Assembly: GCA_022508245.1 (NCBI GenBank)
Contig: JAFLVO010000011.1
Location: 1-33,218 of the forward strand
Direction of reading: 5' to 3'
Length of the DNA: 33,218 nucleotides
Origin: Clostridiales bacterium
GTDB lineage: Bacteria; Bacillota; Clostridia; Christensenellales; Borkfalkiaceae
Shown here: positions 1-8,896 of the stretch, piece by piece
How the letters are laid out: the number at the start of each line of letters is the position of its first letter
Numbering within the stretch: the stretch's first letter is position 1
Notes under the pieces: generated by a model
Told to the model about the DNA's origin: nothing
The model's input: only the letters and a program-made list of their open reading frames with translations
Databases searched by the model: none
Position numbers and translations under genes: made by a program

Positions 1-184
1 CGCTCGGTTTCTTTGTCTCAAACCATTTTCCACTCCCAAAACTGCAAAGCATCCACAGTAGCGCATTTTTTAGGTGTTTCAAGTGAAGTGAGTGCAGTTG
101 TACAGTGACGTACTACAAACGAGCTGAGCGCAGAAAGAACAAAAAAGGCGCCTTGTGGACTTATGTTGTTCTATTCTCGTGTGG
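1..184. other. No gene recognised at left edge
   Basis: This stretch follows the 3' end of the minus-strand cardiolipin synthase gene and runs to the window edge. Short open frames exist, but none has a convincing start, ribosome binding site or recognisable protein. I see no intrinsic terminator for the synthase gene here. Confidence 0.4.
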
Positions 185-1600
185 CTACATCAGCGGGGAA
201 AAGATTTTGAGTATAAATACTGCAAATTTTTTCATCGGCGAAATTTTTATTTCGGAAAAGGGAGAGGAGAGCGCAAGGCATTTTTCAAAGTCTTTTTCGG
301 CTTCGCACGTCATTTCGTCCTCGAACATAACCCCGCACTCGTGGTTGAAGTGGGTGGAGCGAAAATCGAAATTATAGCTCCCAATGAAGCACCTGTTGTC
401 GAAAATAGCGTTTTTTGCGTGCATAAAGCCGGGGGTATATTCGTAAAATTTTACCCCGCAAGGGATAAGTGAACGGGCGTACGCCTTGGAAATTTCAAAT
501 GCGTATTTCTTGTCGGGGATATGTGGCAGAATAATTTTTACGTCCACACCCCGACGGGCGGCGAACGCAAGTGCGGATAAAAGCTTGTCGCTCGGGCAAA
601 AATAGGGGGTCATAATATGAATACGCTTCTCGGCGGAGCAGATTGCGCACGCGTAGGCGTCCTCGCAGATTGAATTTAAAGGCGGACTGTCGCAGATTGG
701 CAGGCAGTTCTTTTTACCTTTTTGGGGCGCGGGAATTTCCAGGCAGTTTCCCTCGAACATTGCAAGAAACATCCCCTCGAAAATTTTTGCCGCCTCCCCG
801 TACACGGCTACGCCCGTATCCTTCCAATAGCCGTAGGGGCTGTTAATATTTATATACTCGTCGGCAAGATTAACTCCCCCCGTAAACGCAACCTTTCCGT
901 CAACCGTTATAATTTTTCTGTGGTCGCGCAAATTGAGCTTGGCGCGGGGCAGCGGAGTAATTTTGTGAAAAATCCTGACCTCGATGGCCTCGTTTTTAAG
1001 CCGTTTTATCTCCCTTTTGCGCAGTCTGAACGCCGAACCCACGCCGTCGGAGATAATTTTAATCTCTGCGCCCCCTTCGCGCGCCTTCTTTAAGGCGGCA
1101 AGCACCCTTTCGAACAGATTTCCGCGTTCGATTATAAAAAACTCGACACATACGCTCTTTTTTGCCCTTTCAATCTCGGAAATTGCTGCGGAGAAAAAGC
1201 TTTCTCCGTCGGGGAAATACACAGCCTTGTCATAGCCCGCCAAAGCAGTCCCGCACAGCAAATTTGCTGCTCCGTTCAAGCCCGTTTTGTTCTCGTTCTC
1301 GATTTTAAGCGTGCCGCACGGCCTCTTATACGACGAGGCGCAAAGATATATTATCGCCCCCACTACGGGCAGGGCGGCAATCAATAGAAACCACACGCAC
1401 TTTACTTCGGGTGCGCCCCTTTTTGAAAAGAGTATAAGGGCGCATATCCCGTCCAAAATCCAAACCGCGGCAAAGGCGAGCGCAAGAGGCAGGGTGGAGG
1501 GGATATACACGCACAAAAAAATAATTGCGGCAACCTGTGCCGCAATCAGAATTATATATAAAAAATTTAGTGAAAATATAACCTTCAAAAACTTTGGCAT
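185..1600 (-). CDS. cls: Cardiolipin synthase (phospholipase D family)
   Basis: Membrane phospholipid enzyme that condenses phosphatidylglycerol into cardiolipin by phosphatidyl transfer. Counting from the ATG at 1600, three hydrophobic segments lie near residues 6-28, 32-58 and 67-87, which is one more than the usual two-helix N-terminal anchor. The two HKD motifs of the phospholipase D superfamily are intact: H227-x-K229-x4-D234, followed by the GG of TGG, and H394-x-K396-x4-D401, followed by GSYN. The length of about 471 residues is normal. A TTG at 1615, one base after the upstream stop codon, is an alternative start; neither start has a clear ribosome binding site, so translational coupling to the dehydrogenase gene is likely. 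It is the second gene of a two-gene minus-strand operon. The family is sure; substrate preference is inferred from the family. Confidence 0.9.
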   Translation of the reverse strand: MPKFLKVIFSLNFLYIILIAAQVAAIIFLCVYIPSTLPLALAFAAVWILDGICALILFSKRGAPEVKCVWFLLIAALPVVGAIIYLCASSYKRPCGTLKIENENKTGLNGAANLLCGTALAGYDKAVYFPDGESFFSAAISEIERAKKSVCVEFFIIERGNLFERVLAALKKAREGGAEIKIISDGVGSAFRLRKREIKRLKNEAIEVRIFHKITPLPRAKLNLRDHRKIITVDGKVAFTGGVNLADEYININSPYGYWKDTGVAVYGEAAKIFEGMFLAMFEGNCLEIPAPQKGKKNCLPICDSPPLNSICEDAYACAICSAEKRIHIMTPYFCPSDKLLSALAFAARRGVDVKIILPHIPDKKYAFEISKAYARSLIPCGVKFYEYTPGFMHAKNAIFDNRCFIGSYNFDFRSTHFNHECGVMFEDEMTCEAEKDFEKCLALSSPFSEIKISPMKKFAVFILKIFSPLM

Positions 1601-1616
1601 AAACAAAATGCGCAAG

Positions 1617-2639
1617 TCAGAGAACCATTTTGAGTATCTTCATAGTGCTTTCCTTGGACTGCGCTATGTCGTTTGCGCGCTCCTCCAAAAGGGCGGCGGG
1701 GTCGAACGAAGTCAGCGTTTCTCGCTCAAAGAAATCAAGGTTTACCGCATTGTTTACGAGCATATTTATTACGGTGTCGGTATAAGTAAATGCGTTGCTT
1801 ATTCCGAATACGGTAAGGTTCTTGTCGAACAGCTTGCCCGCGTCGAGGGTAGAGCCGAAGCCCGTCTGTCCGCACAAAACTACCTTTTTGCCGTAACCCG
1901 CTATGTTTATGGCGGTATTTATAGGCAGGTTGGAGTTTGCGCAGTACACAACCGCGTCACACATATCCCCGCTTGTGGTGTTTACAATGCAGTCCTTCAG
2001 CTTGTCGTCCGCTTCGTAAGTGAAGTAGATACCGCACCTTCTTGCCCTTTCTAGCTTGGAAATATCGCTGTCTATAACTATGGGAATAATCTTGTGGTAC
2101 AATAGAACCTGGGCAATTACGTTGCCTTCGAAGCCTGCGCCTATAACAGCAACTCTCTGACCTGCGGAGAGATTGAGTTTGTTATAGATATTTTCGGCTA
2201 TTCCGATAGTTTCTATGCAAAGGGCGCGGAATTCGTCAACCGATTGAGGCAGAGGAGCAATTTCGGACTGGTCGCAGACCACGAAATCACGCAAGAACCC
2301 GTTAAAGTCCCTGCCTGCGAGTTTCAAGGTGGTGCAATCCCTCTTCTTGCCGCCGAGGCAGGAAAGACAGCTACCGCAAGCGCGTGTTGGTTTGAAATAA
2401 ACCCGCATGCCCTTTTCCATGCCGTAGCAGTTTTCTCCGACTTCGGTTACGATGCCGACTGCAGCGCGCCCCGGAATAATGGGGTAATCCGTCTTGATTT
2501 TGCCGCTGTACAGCATTGCGTCGTAGTCGGTAATCATCAGGTGCGATACCTTGACCTTTACCTGTGTGGGAGAGGTAATGTTTACACTCTCCTGTACATC
2601 TTCAAGCGTGTTAACGTCTTTTAATAACCAATTTGACAT
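1617..2639 (-). CDS. Zinc-ribbon medium-chain dehydrogenase (alcohol dehydrogenase-like)
   Basis: Medium-chain dehydrogenase/reductase with an N-terminal GroES-like domain and a C-terminal Rossmann domain (GAGFEG near residues 167-172). The structural zinc site is complete: cysteines at about 88, 91, 94 and 102 in a CxxCxxCx7C arrangement. The catalytic zinc ligands look lost. The usual GHE reads G-R-A near residue 57, and the usual first cysteine position reads ITDYD. It may therefore act without catalytic zinc or on an unusual substrate, which the sequence does not reveal. I chose the ATG at 2639 rather than the upstream GTG at 2648, because a strong promoter (-10 box 2649-2654) puts the transcript start near 2642. 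The GTG would then not be transcribed and the message would be almost leaderless. First gene of an operon with the cardiolipin synthase gene. Confidence 0.82.
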   Translation of the reverse strand: MSNWLLKDVNTLEDVQESVNITSPTQVKVKVSHLMITDYDAMLYSGKIKTDYPIIPGRAAVGIVTEVGENCYGMEKGMRVYFKPTRACGSCLSCLGGKKRDCTTLKLAGRDFNGFLRDFVVCDQSEIAPLPQSVDEFRALCIETIGIAENIYNKLNLSAGQRVAVIGAGFEGNVIAQVLLYHKIIPIVIDSDISKLERARRCGIYFTYEADDKLKDCIVNTTSGDMCDAVVYCANSNLPINTAINIAGYGKKVVLCGQTGFGSTLDAGKLFDKNLTVFGISNAFTYTDTVINMLVNNAVNLDFFERETLTSFDPAALLEERANDIAQSKESTMKILKMVL

Positions 2640-2648
2640 TATACGCAC

Positions 2649-2677
2649 ATTATACGCTTAATTTTTTATATTTGCAA
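2649..2677 (-). promoter_or_regulatory. Promoter of dehydrogenase-cls operon
   Basis: On the minus strand, -35 TTGCAA (2672-2677), a 17-bp spacer and a perfect -10 TATAAT (2649-2654). The ATG begins 10 bases after the -10 box, and there is no Shine-Dalgarno, so the mRNA would have a leader of about 0-3 nt. Confidence 0.8.
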
Positions 2678-2756
2678 CTAAAAATTAGGAACTTTCCGTA
2701 AATTGCAGGCGTAGCGCAAATACTCAGCTTTTTTTGTTAAATGCGGCTAAAATCGT

Positions 2757-2786
2757 TTGACTGCTTCGCGCGACTTGTTATATAAT
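2757..2786 (+). promoter_or_regulatory. Promoter of rpmE
   Basis: -35 TTGACT (2757-2762), an 18-bp spacer and -10 TATAAT (2781-2786), with a leader of about 57 nt before the rpmE start. Confidence 0.8.
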
Positions 2787-2849
2787 GACTTATGTATGGG
2801 GCGCAAGTATATTTGGCGTCCGTAAGTCAAAATTAAGCGAGGTGAAAAG

Positions 2850-3053
2850 ATGAAGCCCGAAATACATCCTAACTATCATGATGTAACGGTTGTTTGCGCA
2901 TGCGGGGCTACTTTCAAGACTGGTACCACCAAGAAGGTTGACACGCTGAAAGTGGACATTTGCAACAAATGCCATCCTTTCTTTACCGGCAAGCAGAAGT
3001 TGGTAGATACAGGCGGCCGTGTAGATAAGTTCAAAAAAAGATACAGCATTTGA
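2850..3053 (+). CDS. rpmE: 50S ribosomal protein L31, zinc form
   Basis: Small protein of the large ribosomal subunit that helps bridge the two subunits. The 67-residue sequence begins [19 protein letters not shown], typical of L31. Zinc-binding cysteines at 16, 18, 38 and 41 (CxC plus CxxC) mark the zinc-containing type rather than the zinc-free paralogue made under zinc starvation. A ribosome binding site (GAGGTG) lies just before the ATG. It has its own promoter and terminator, and is followed by the DUF1385-prmC and prfA genes, a conserved clostridial neighbourhood. Confidence 0.97.
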   Translation: MKPEIHPNYHDVTVVCACGATFKTGTTKKVDTLKVDICNKCHPFFTGKQKLVDTGGRVDKFKKRYSI

Positions 3054-3067
3054 TTATGGTCTGCGAA

Positions 3068-3095
3068 TACGGCTCAAAAGAGCCGTAATTTTTTT
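3068..3095 (+). terminator. Intrinsic terminator after rpmE
   Basis: An 8-bp stem TACGGCTC / GAGCCGTA (3068-3075, 3080-3087) with an AAAA loop and a T run at 3089-3095. It lies between rpmE and the next gene, so it probably trims rpmE transcription while allowing some read-through. Confidence 0.85.
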
Positions 3096-3115
3096 AAACG
3101 TAGCGGTGTTGTGAT

Positions 3116-4942
3116 ATGGGAAAGAAAAAAATAAAAAAGTGCGGAACCTATATAGGCGGGCAGGCTGTGCTCGAAGGCGTTATGATGCTGGGCAAGACCT
3201 CTATGGCAACCGCCGTCCGTGACCCCGACGGACAAATTCAGATAGAGTCCAAGAGGCTGAATAAGGGCGTTCACGCGCAGAGGGCGTCTAAAATCCCCTT
3301 TGTGCGCGGCGTCGTCAACCTGTTTTCTTCGCTTGTGCGCGGAAGCAAAACGCTTATGCGCTCTGCCGACGTCTACGGTGACGACGACGAGGAGGCGGGC
3401 AAGGTAGAAAGCTTCGTTGCCTCCAAGTTTAAGGTAAGCCTGTCCTCGATTCTTTCGTGGTTTGCAATAGTCGTCGGCATAGTGCTCGCGGTCGGCATAT
3501 TTATCGTTGTGCCCAATATACTTTTAAACCTTCTGCAAAAGGCTTTCCCCGCGCTTAAACAACACGAGCTTGCGGGGCTTTGGTCGGGACTTATTCTCGG
3601 CGGAATAAAGCTTGTTATATTCATAATTTATCTTGCGGCAATACTCCTTATGAAGGATATACGCCGGCTGTATATGTACCACGGCGCCGAGCATAAGACT
3701 ATTAACGCCTACGAACACGGCATAGAGCTCGTTCCCGAAAAGGTTAAGGAGGCTTCCCGAATACACGACAGGTGCGGAACCTCGTTTCTGTTCATAGTAG
3801 TAATAATCAATATTTTTATATTTTCTTTCTTCGGCTGGCTCACGGGCATAGACGGTATTGAAAACGGCGTTTTAAAAGCCTTTGCCCGCATAGGTATGGA
3901 GATAGTGTTGCTTCCCGTTATAACGGGCATTTCCTACGAAATTTTAAAATTTCTGGCAAGGTTTGACAACCCTTTTGTAAATATATTCAAAGCGCCCGGA
4001 ATGCTTCTTCAGAAGCTTTTAACCACCCGCGAACCCGACGAAGAGATGCTTGCCGTTGCAATAGCGGCGTTCAACAAGGTGCTTGAAATGGACGCGGACG
4101 AAAGCGTTCCCGAAACGAGCTTCGTGACGAGCGGACTGCTTACCAAAATGCTTGATAAGACCAAGAAAAAATTCTGGGCGGAGGGCATTGACGATAGCGA
4201 TGCGGAGTGGATATACTCGCTCGTTTTAAACGTAAACCGCAGTCAGCTTTCTATAGAGCGCAAGGTAATAGTTTCGGATAGCAAACGTATTGACGCAATA
4301 GTTCAAAAAAGGCTTTCGGGTATTCCCCTTTGGTATATATTCGGCGACACAGAGTTCTACGGCTGTACGATAAAGGTGGACGAACGCGCGCTCATCCCCC
4401 GCCCCGAAACGGAAATTCTTGCCGACATAGTGGTAAAGACCGCCGAAGAGGGCAATAAAATTCTCGATTTGTGCACGGGCAGCGGCTGTATCGCCGTGGC
4501 GGTTGCAAAGGCGAGAGAGGATTTAATGGTAACCGCCTCGGATATTTCGGAAGAAGCAATATCCCTTGCGCGGGAAAACGCCAAACGCAACGGCGTTGTA
4601 ATAGACTTTGTAGTAAGCGATTTGTTTACAAAGGTAAGGGGCAGGTTCGATATAGTAGTCTGCAATCCTCCGTATATAAAGAGCGGAGAAATTCCCCATC
4701 TTCAGCGCGAAGTGCGCGAGCACGAGCCTAAGATTGCACTCGACGGCGGCGAGGACGGACTTGAGTTCTACCGCAGAATAGCAAAGGTTATTAAAAGCTA
4801 CCTCGTAAGCGGCGGTATGCTTATTATGGAGTGCGGAGAGGGTCAGGCAAACGATATAATCAAGCTCTTCCCCAAGCGCGACTTCGCAATGGTTCAGAAG
4901 GACCTTTCGGGCGTAGACAGGTTCGTAAAAATAGCATTTTAA
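3116..4942 (+). CDS. prmC: Fusion: DUF1385 membrane protein + release factor methyltransferase PrmC
   Basis: One uninterrupted 608-codon frame joins two normally separate proteins. Residues 1 to about 325 are a DUF1385 (YqhQ-like) protein: the family signature GGQAVLEGVMM at 14-24, membrane segments near 112-135, 155-178, 222-245 and 258-275, and a conserved YHGAEHKTINAYE at 188-200. Residues about 340-608 are PrmC, which methylates the glutamine of the GGQ motif of release factors. They contain the N-terminal helical domain with IPLWYIFGDTEFYG (403-416), the S-adenosylmethionine motif DLCTGSGCIA (451-460) and the catalytic NPPY (517-520). The substrate gene prfA follows directly. In many clostridia DUF1385 and prmC are neighbours but separate; here the stop between them is gone. 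The PrmC activity is well supported; the DUF1385 role is unknown. Confidence 0.92.
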   Translation: MGKKKIKKCGTYIGGQAVLEGVMMLGKTSMATAVRDPDGQIQIESKRLNKGVHAQRASKIPFVRGVVNLFSSLVRGSKTLMRSADVYGDDDEEAGKVESFVASKFKVSLSSILSWFAIVVGIVLAVGIFIVVPNILLNLLQKAFPALKQHELAGLWSGLILGGIKLVIFIIYLAAILLMKDIRRLYMYHGAEHKTINAYEHGIELVPEKVKEASRIHDRCGTSFLFIVVIINIFIFSFFGWLTGIDGIENGVLKAFARIGMEIVLLPVITGISYEILKFLARFDNPFVNIFKAPGMLLQKLLTTREPDEEMLAVAIAAFNKVLEMDADESVPETSFVTSGLLTKMLDKTKKKFWAEGIDDSDAEWIYSLVLNVNRSQLSIERKVIVSDSKRIDAIVQKRLSGIPLWYIFGDTEFYGCTIKVDERALIPRPETEILADIVVKTAEEGNKILDLCTGSGCIAVAVAKAREDLMVTASDISEEAISLARENAKRNGVVIDFVVSDLFTKVRGRFDIVVCNPPYIKSGEIPHLQREVREHEPKIALDGGEDGLEFYRRIAKVIKSYLVSGGMLIMECGEGQANDIIKLFPKRDFAMVQKDLSGVDRFVKIAF

Positions 4943-5011
4943 GTAATTGTTTTGTACGGGCTAAACGTTAGGTTTGCCCGTAAAACATATCTGTTGGAGT
5001 TGAATAGCCGT

Positions 5012-6091
5012 ATGGCAGATAAAATGATTGAAAAACTTGCCGATATTTACGCGAGATACGGGGAGCTCACAAAGCAAATGAGCGACCCCGCAATCATTTC
5101 GGATACAAAGCTTTGGACGGATACGGCAAAAGCGCAGGCGGAAATTTCGGAAACGGCGTTAAAGTACGCCGAATACGCCGAGTGCGAAAAGCAATTAAAG
5201 GATGCCGAGGAGGCGGAAAAGACAGAGACCGACCCCGAGATGCGGGCAATGTTTTCCGAGGAGGTGTACTCCTGCCGAGAAAAGCTTGCCTCTATTCGTG
5301 AAGAGCTCAAAATACTGCTCCTTCCCAAGGACAAAAACGACGACAGAAACTGTATCGTAGAAATTCGTGGCGGCGCAGGCGGAGAGGAGGCGGCGCTCTT
5401 TGCCTACGAGCTTTACAGAATGTATTTGAACTACTGCGAGAGACACAGACTCAAAGCAGAGATTGTAGATTTAAATCAAACCGAGCTTGGCGGCGTCAAG
5501 GAAGTTGTCTTTAACGTCAGCGGCAAAAACGCCTATAAACAGCTCAAATTCGAGAGCGGAGTTCACCGCGTTCAGCGCGTTCCCGAAACGGAGTCGCAGG
5601 GCAGGGTTCACACCTCCACGGCAACGGTTGCGGTATTGCCCGAAGCCGAGGACGTAGAGGTGGAAATCAAGGACGAGGATATAAGAGTGGACGTATACCG
5701 CTCCTCGGGCGCTGGCGGACAGAAGGTAAACAAGACCGAAACCGCCATCCGTATTACCCACTTCCCCACGGGGCTTGTGGTAACCTGTCAGGACGAGAGA
5801 AGTCAGCTTAAAAACAAGGATAAGGCGTTCAAGGTACTCCGTTCAAGGCTGTACGACTACTACAATTCGCAGAACCGCTCTGCATACGACGAACACAGAA
5901 AATCGCTTGTCGGCACAGGGGACAGAAGCGAGAGAATCAGGACGTATAACTTCCCGCAGGGCAGAGTCACCGACCACAGAATAGGGCTTTCGCAGTACAA
6001 CCTTACGGAATTCATTATGGGCGATATAGACAGTATGGTAGAGGCTTTGACGGTTGCCGACAGAGAGGCTCAGCTCGCGGGGGAAGAGTAA
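5012..6091 (+). CDS. prfA: Peptide chain release factor 1
   Basis: Class I release factor that reads UAA and UAG at the ribosomal A site and triggers peptide release. From the ATG at 5012 the protein has 359 residues, the usual RF1 length. The codon-recognition tripeptide P-E-T lies at 191-193 (RF1-type PxT) and the catalytic GGQ at 235-237 within SSGAGGQKVN, the glutamine that the upstream PrmC would methylate. A GGAG at 4996-4999 sits somewhat far from this start (12 nt). An in-frame TTG at 4952 would add 20 residues unlike RF1, so I rejected it. The gene follows the prmC stop by 69 bp. Confidence 0.96.
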   Translation: MADKMIEKLADIYARYGELTKQMSDPAIISDTKLWTDTAKAQAEISETALKYAEYAECEKQLKDAEEAEKTETDPEMRAMFSEEVYSCREKLASIREELKILLLPKDKNDDRNCIVEIRGGAGGEEAALFAYELYRMYLNYCERHRLKAEIVDLNQTELGGVKEVVFNVSGKNAYKQLKFESGVHRVQRVPETESQGRVHTSTATVAVLPEAEDVEVEIKDEDIRVDVYRSSGAGGQKVNKTETAIRITHFPTGLVVTCQDERSQLKNKDKAFKVLRSRLYDYYNSQNRSAYDEHRKSLVGTGDRSERIRTYNFPQGRVTDHRIGLSQYNLTEFIMGDIDSMVEALTVADREAQLAGEE

Positions 6092-6095
6092 AAGT

Positions 6096-6310
6096 GTTCA
6101 CAAAAATTCAATTTTATTCTGCAAATTGAATTTTTCGTGATTTGGGGAACTAAGTTCCCCTTTGCTCAATATTTAAGGGCACACAATAATAAGATTGCGC
6201 AAATTCCCCTCCACGGAGGCGTAGGCATACGCAAATTGGGTGCGAAAGGGAAAAGCGTGATTTTTCCTTTCGCCGATAAATATCAGAAATTGTGCACAAA
6301 AATTAAAAGC
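6096..6310 (+). repeat. Structured intergenic repeat, copy 1
   Basis: First of three copies of a multi-hairpin element (others at 18332-18568 and 25686-25922, both in the opposite orientation). In order: H1, 6096-6140, a long hairpin with loop TATTCTGC (6115-6122); H2, GGGGAAC/GTTCCCC (6144-6160); H3, TTTGCTCAAT/ATTGCGCAAA (6161-6170, 6194-6203); H4, GCGTA/TACGC (6219-6232); H5, GCGAAAGG/CCTTTCGC with loop containing GCGTGA (about 6238-6273). A degenerate end, GTGCACAAAAATT, follows near 6292. The single-stranded parts ATTCCCCTCCAC and GCAAATTGGGTGCG are conserved in copy 2. It fills the prfA-to-regulator gap and may also terminate prfA transcription. It resembles no repeat family I can name. 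Confidence 0.85.
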
Positions 6311-6329
6311 TGTAAACGGGGGAAAACAT

Positions 6330-6695
6330 ATGAAAAGGAGTCAGTCGGCAGAGGACTATCTTGAATGTATTTTATTGCTCTCGCGCGAGACGGAGTTCGT
6401 TCATCGCGTCGACGTGGCAAGAAAGATAGGCGTTTCACAGCCCGCCGTGCAAAAGGCGGTGCGCATACTCGTTGAAAACGGCTATATAGAGTGCGACGGT
6501 ATGCACATCTATCTGACTTCCAAGGGCAAAAATTACGCCGAGGAGATTTTTGACAGACACTGCACCATACGCGAATTTTTAACCTTGCACGGTGTCAACT
6601 TAAAGGACGCGGACGAGGACGCGTGCGAGCTTGAACACGTCGTATCGAAGGCAACCTTTGATATGATGAGGGACTATGTCAAGGAACACAAATAA
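6330..6695 (+). CDS. DtxR/MntR-family metal-dependent regulator
   Basis: Short transcription regulator of 121 residues with the N-terminal winged helix-turn-helix of the DtxR/MntR family (SAEDYLECILLL at the start, then VDVARKIGVSQPAVQKAVRIL as recognition region). The dimerisation/metal-binding region follows. Its likely metal ligands are the aspartate and glutamate of the AEDYLE segment, a histidine in DRHCTIREFL, and E/E/H in CELEHVVS. There is no C-terminal SH3-like domain, which fits MntR (manganese) rather than DtxR/IdeR (iron). The purine-rich GGGGGAAAA just upstream serves as ribosome binding site. No metal transporter gene is adjacent, so the regulon cannot be read from context. Confidence 0.8.
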   Translation: MKRSQSAEDYLECILLLSRETEFVHRVDVARKIGVSQPAVQKAVRILVENGYIECDGMHIYLTSKGKNYAEEIFDRHCTIREFLTLHGVNLKDADEDACELEHVVSKATFDMMRDYVKEHK

Positions 6696-6759
6696 AATTA
6701 AGGGGTCAAACCCGTTTTAGGGCGGCAAATTTTGTCGTCCGTTTGTTTATAGAGGGATT

Positions 6760-8850
6760 ATGAAAAAATCAAAAAACCTGTTTGCTGCGTTTTTAGCGCT
6801 TGCGCTCATTTTATTAGCGCTTATCTGCGTAACTTTTAACAGCTCTTACGTTTCGACAGACGTCGCCTATGCCGCATCGAGCAGCTGGGAGGATAAAAAC
6901 TTCAAGTTCAAGCAGATTGACGTTGAAATAGAGGTTGGAAAGGATAAAGTTTACACGGTAAAAGAAACCCTTAAAACAAAGTTTTTCCGTTCAGACATCA
7001 ACAGAGGAATTATAAGGGATATTCAGCATCAGACCACAACAACCCGGTACATAAACGGCAAAAAGGTAAAGGGTAAGAGCTTTTTTACAAAGCTTGACAA
7101 CGTCAAGGCAAGTTTTGAAGGCATTTCCATTAAGCCCGACATTGAAGTAAACTCGGAAATGTACTCAATATATATACGCAAGCCGGGCGGATATATTGAA
7201 GGAAGAGAAGAACCTTATACTTTCGTGCTCGAATATACCTACGATATGAGCGACGATAAAGTATCGGGCTACGACGATTTCGTCTTTGACATTCTCGGCT
7301 ACGAGATGAATGAAACCGAGCTGTTTAACGCCATAATAACTTTTCCCGAAGAAATTCCCGCAGACAAAGTTTCTGTAAGAACTAACAACGCGGGACGCTC
7401 TTACGTTTACGAATGGGAACCCGATGAAGGGGAGAGCGTGACAATAGAGGGTAGCGTTATAACAATTTCGGCGCAACCCTATGCGGCGGAGAAGGGCTAC
7501 ACCGTGCAGGTAATTCTGCCCGACGGATATTTTTCCGAGGCTTCCCTCACGTTCTATTGGTACTATATAATTGCAATAATCTGTGCAGTCGGCGGTATTG
7601 CGATTGCTTTGACACTCTTTTTAAAAAATTTCTTGCAGGGCAAGACGCTTGAAGTAGTCGAATTCTATCCCCCCGAGGGGATGTCGGTTATGGAGTTTTC
7701 CTCAATATGGCACAGGGGCGCGAGGGCAAAGGACTCGGCGGCGCTCATCTTAAAGTGGGCAAACCTCGGACTTTTGACAATAGAAAAGGATGGGGAGAAA
7801 AACTTGATACTTCGCCCTACGGATATATACGATTTTAATACCTTCGGCTTAAAGGGTGCCGCGCAGGCAACGTCTGCCTATCCTTCGCAAAACCCGGGTG
7901 CGGAGCCCAAGGACGAAAACGGCACGGCTGCCAACGCCGCGTACACGGTCGCCGACAAAAAATACTTCGACAGCGTTATAGAGAAAAAGTTCTATTTCCG
8001 TCTGTTTGCGGGTATCGGCGGCGAAAGGGTTTTTTCGACCAAAGTATTCAAGGACAGATCCGCCACTCAAAAGTCGGCTTTCTTTGACAATATAAAGGAG
8101 CTTACCGACGAAGGCAAGGACAAGGAGCATATAAAGGGCGATAGTGAAAAGGTGCGCAATGCACTTCCCTTTATAGGGCTTATCCCCACGCTCGCAATTA
8201 CAGTATATTACTGTGTGCTCACTTCGCAATTTATGCCTGCGCTGCTCCTGATTTTTATGGCGGCGGGAACATTCGTCGGCGTTATGTGGAGAAAAACTCC
8301 GCAAGTGTATATGATGCTTTTATTCCCCGTAGTTTTCTACGGCGCAACCTACGGCATATTTGCGGGTATGTTTGCGCTTACGGCGTACGACTACGCATTC
8401 TTTTTGTGGATAGCTCCCGTAATCTGGGCTGTTTGCGTGTTCGTTTTACCCTTCTTTGTAAAGGGCGTAAGGACGGAGGAGGCTCAAAAGACTTACGGCA
8501 GATTAAAAGGCTTTGAAACTTTCCTTTTAAAGGCTGAACTGCCCAAAATACAACTTTTGTTCGATGAAAACCCCGAATATTTTTCGGATATTCTCGCCTG
8601 GTGCGTTATTATGGGCATAAGCGATAAGGTCGAAAAGAGATTTGCTTCTTTGAGCTTCAAAGTGCCCGATTATATGAGCAACGGCATCAAAGTAAGGTGG
8701 ATTTGCCATTGTATGTATCACTCGCATTTCCACGTTTCGCCCATCAGCCACAGCTCGTCGTCACACGGAAGTTCGCATTTCAGCGGCGGAGGCGGTCATC
8801 ACGGCTCTCACGGAGGCGGCGGAGGCGGCGGCAGAAGCAGGGGCTGTTAA
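6760..8850 (+). CDS. DUF2207 domain membrane protein
   Basis: Predicted surface-exposed membrane protein of 696 residues, matching the DUF2207 family (function unknown). An N-terminal signal sequence or anchor lies at about 8-25. Then comes an extracellular beta-rich domain to about 262, a membrane helix at 268-289, a cytoplasmic domain, and membrane pairs near 467-509 and 516-566. The C-terminal soluble region ends in a serine, histidine and glycine-rich tail (about 658-696). Such a glycine-rich tail is typical of the family; the several histidines and the final cysteine are less usual. A ribosome binding site (GAGGG) precedes the ATG. It may be co-transcribed with the metal regulator 65 bp upstream. 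Confidence 0.82.
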   Translation: MKKSKNLFAAFLALALILLALICVTFNSSYVSTDVAYAASSSWEDKNFKFKQIDVEIEVGKDKVYTVKETLKTKFFRSDINRGIIRDIQHQTTTTRYINGKKVKGKSFFTKLDNVKASFEGISIKPDIEVNSEMYSIYIRKPGGYIEGREEPYTFVLEYTYDMSDDKVSGYDDFVFDILGYEMNETELFNAIITFPEEIPADKVSVRTNNAGRSYVYEWEPDEGESVTIEGSVITISAQPYAAEKGYTVQVILPDGYFSEASLTFYWYYIIAIICAVGGIAIALTLFLKNFLQGKTLEVVEFYPPEGMSVMEFSSIWHRGARAKDSAALILKWANLGLLTIEKDGEKNLILRPTDIYDFNTFGLKGAAQATSAYPSQNPGAEPKDENGTAANAAYTVADKKYFDSVIEKKFYFRLFAGIGGERVFSTKVFKDRSATQKSAFFDNIKELTDEGKDKEHIKGDSEKVRNALPFIGLIPTLAITVYYCVLTSQFMPALLLIFMAAGTFVGVMWRKTPQVYMMLLFPVVFYGATYGIFAGMFALTAYDYAFFLWIAPVIWAVCVFVLPFFVKGVRTEEAQKTYGRLKGFETFLLKAELPKIQLLFDENPEYFSDILAWCVIMGISDKVEKRFASLSFKVPDYMSNGIKVRWICHCMYHSHFHVSPISHSSSSHGSSHFSGGGGHHGSHGGGGGGGRSRGC

Positions 8851-8866
8851 TATTTACAATATAAAT

Positions 8867-8896
8867 AAAAGGCGCGGCTTTCAAGCCGCGCCTTTT
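8867..8896. terminator. Bidirectional terminator
   Basis: A 13-bp GC-rich stem AAAAGGCGCGGCT / AGCCGCGCCTTTT flanked by A and T runs, in the gap between two converging genes, so it can stop transcription from both sides. Confidence 0.9.

Noticed and set aside
105-472. Plus-strand frames at the left edge
   Set aside because: They mostly lie antisense to the cardiolipin synthase gene and have no recognisable product or ribosome binding site.
6137-6364. Open frame across structured repeat copy 1 into the regulator gene
   Set aside because: It overlaps the hairpins of the repeat and the start of the DtxR-type gene in another frame; the sequence is explained by the repeat.
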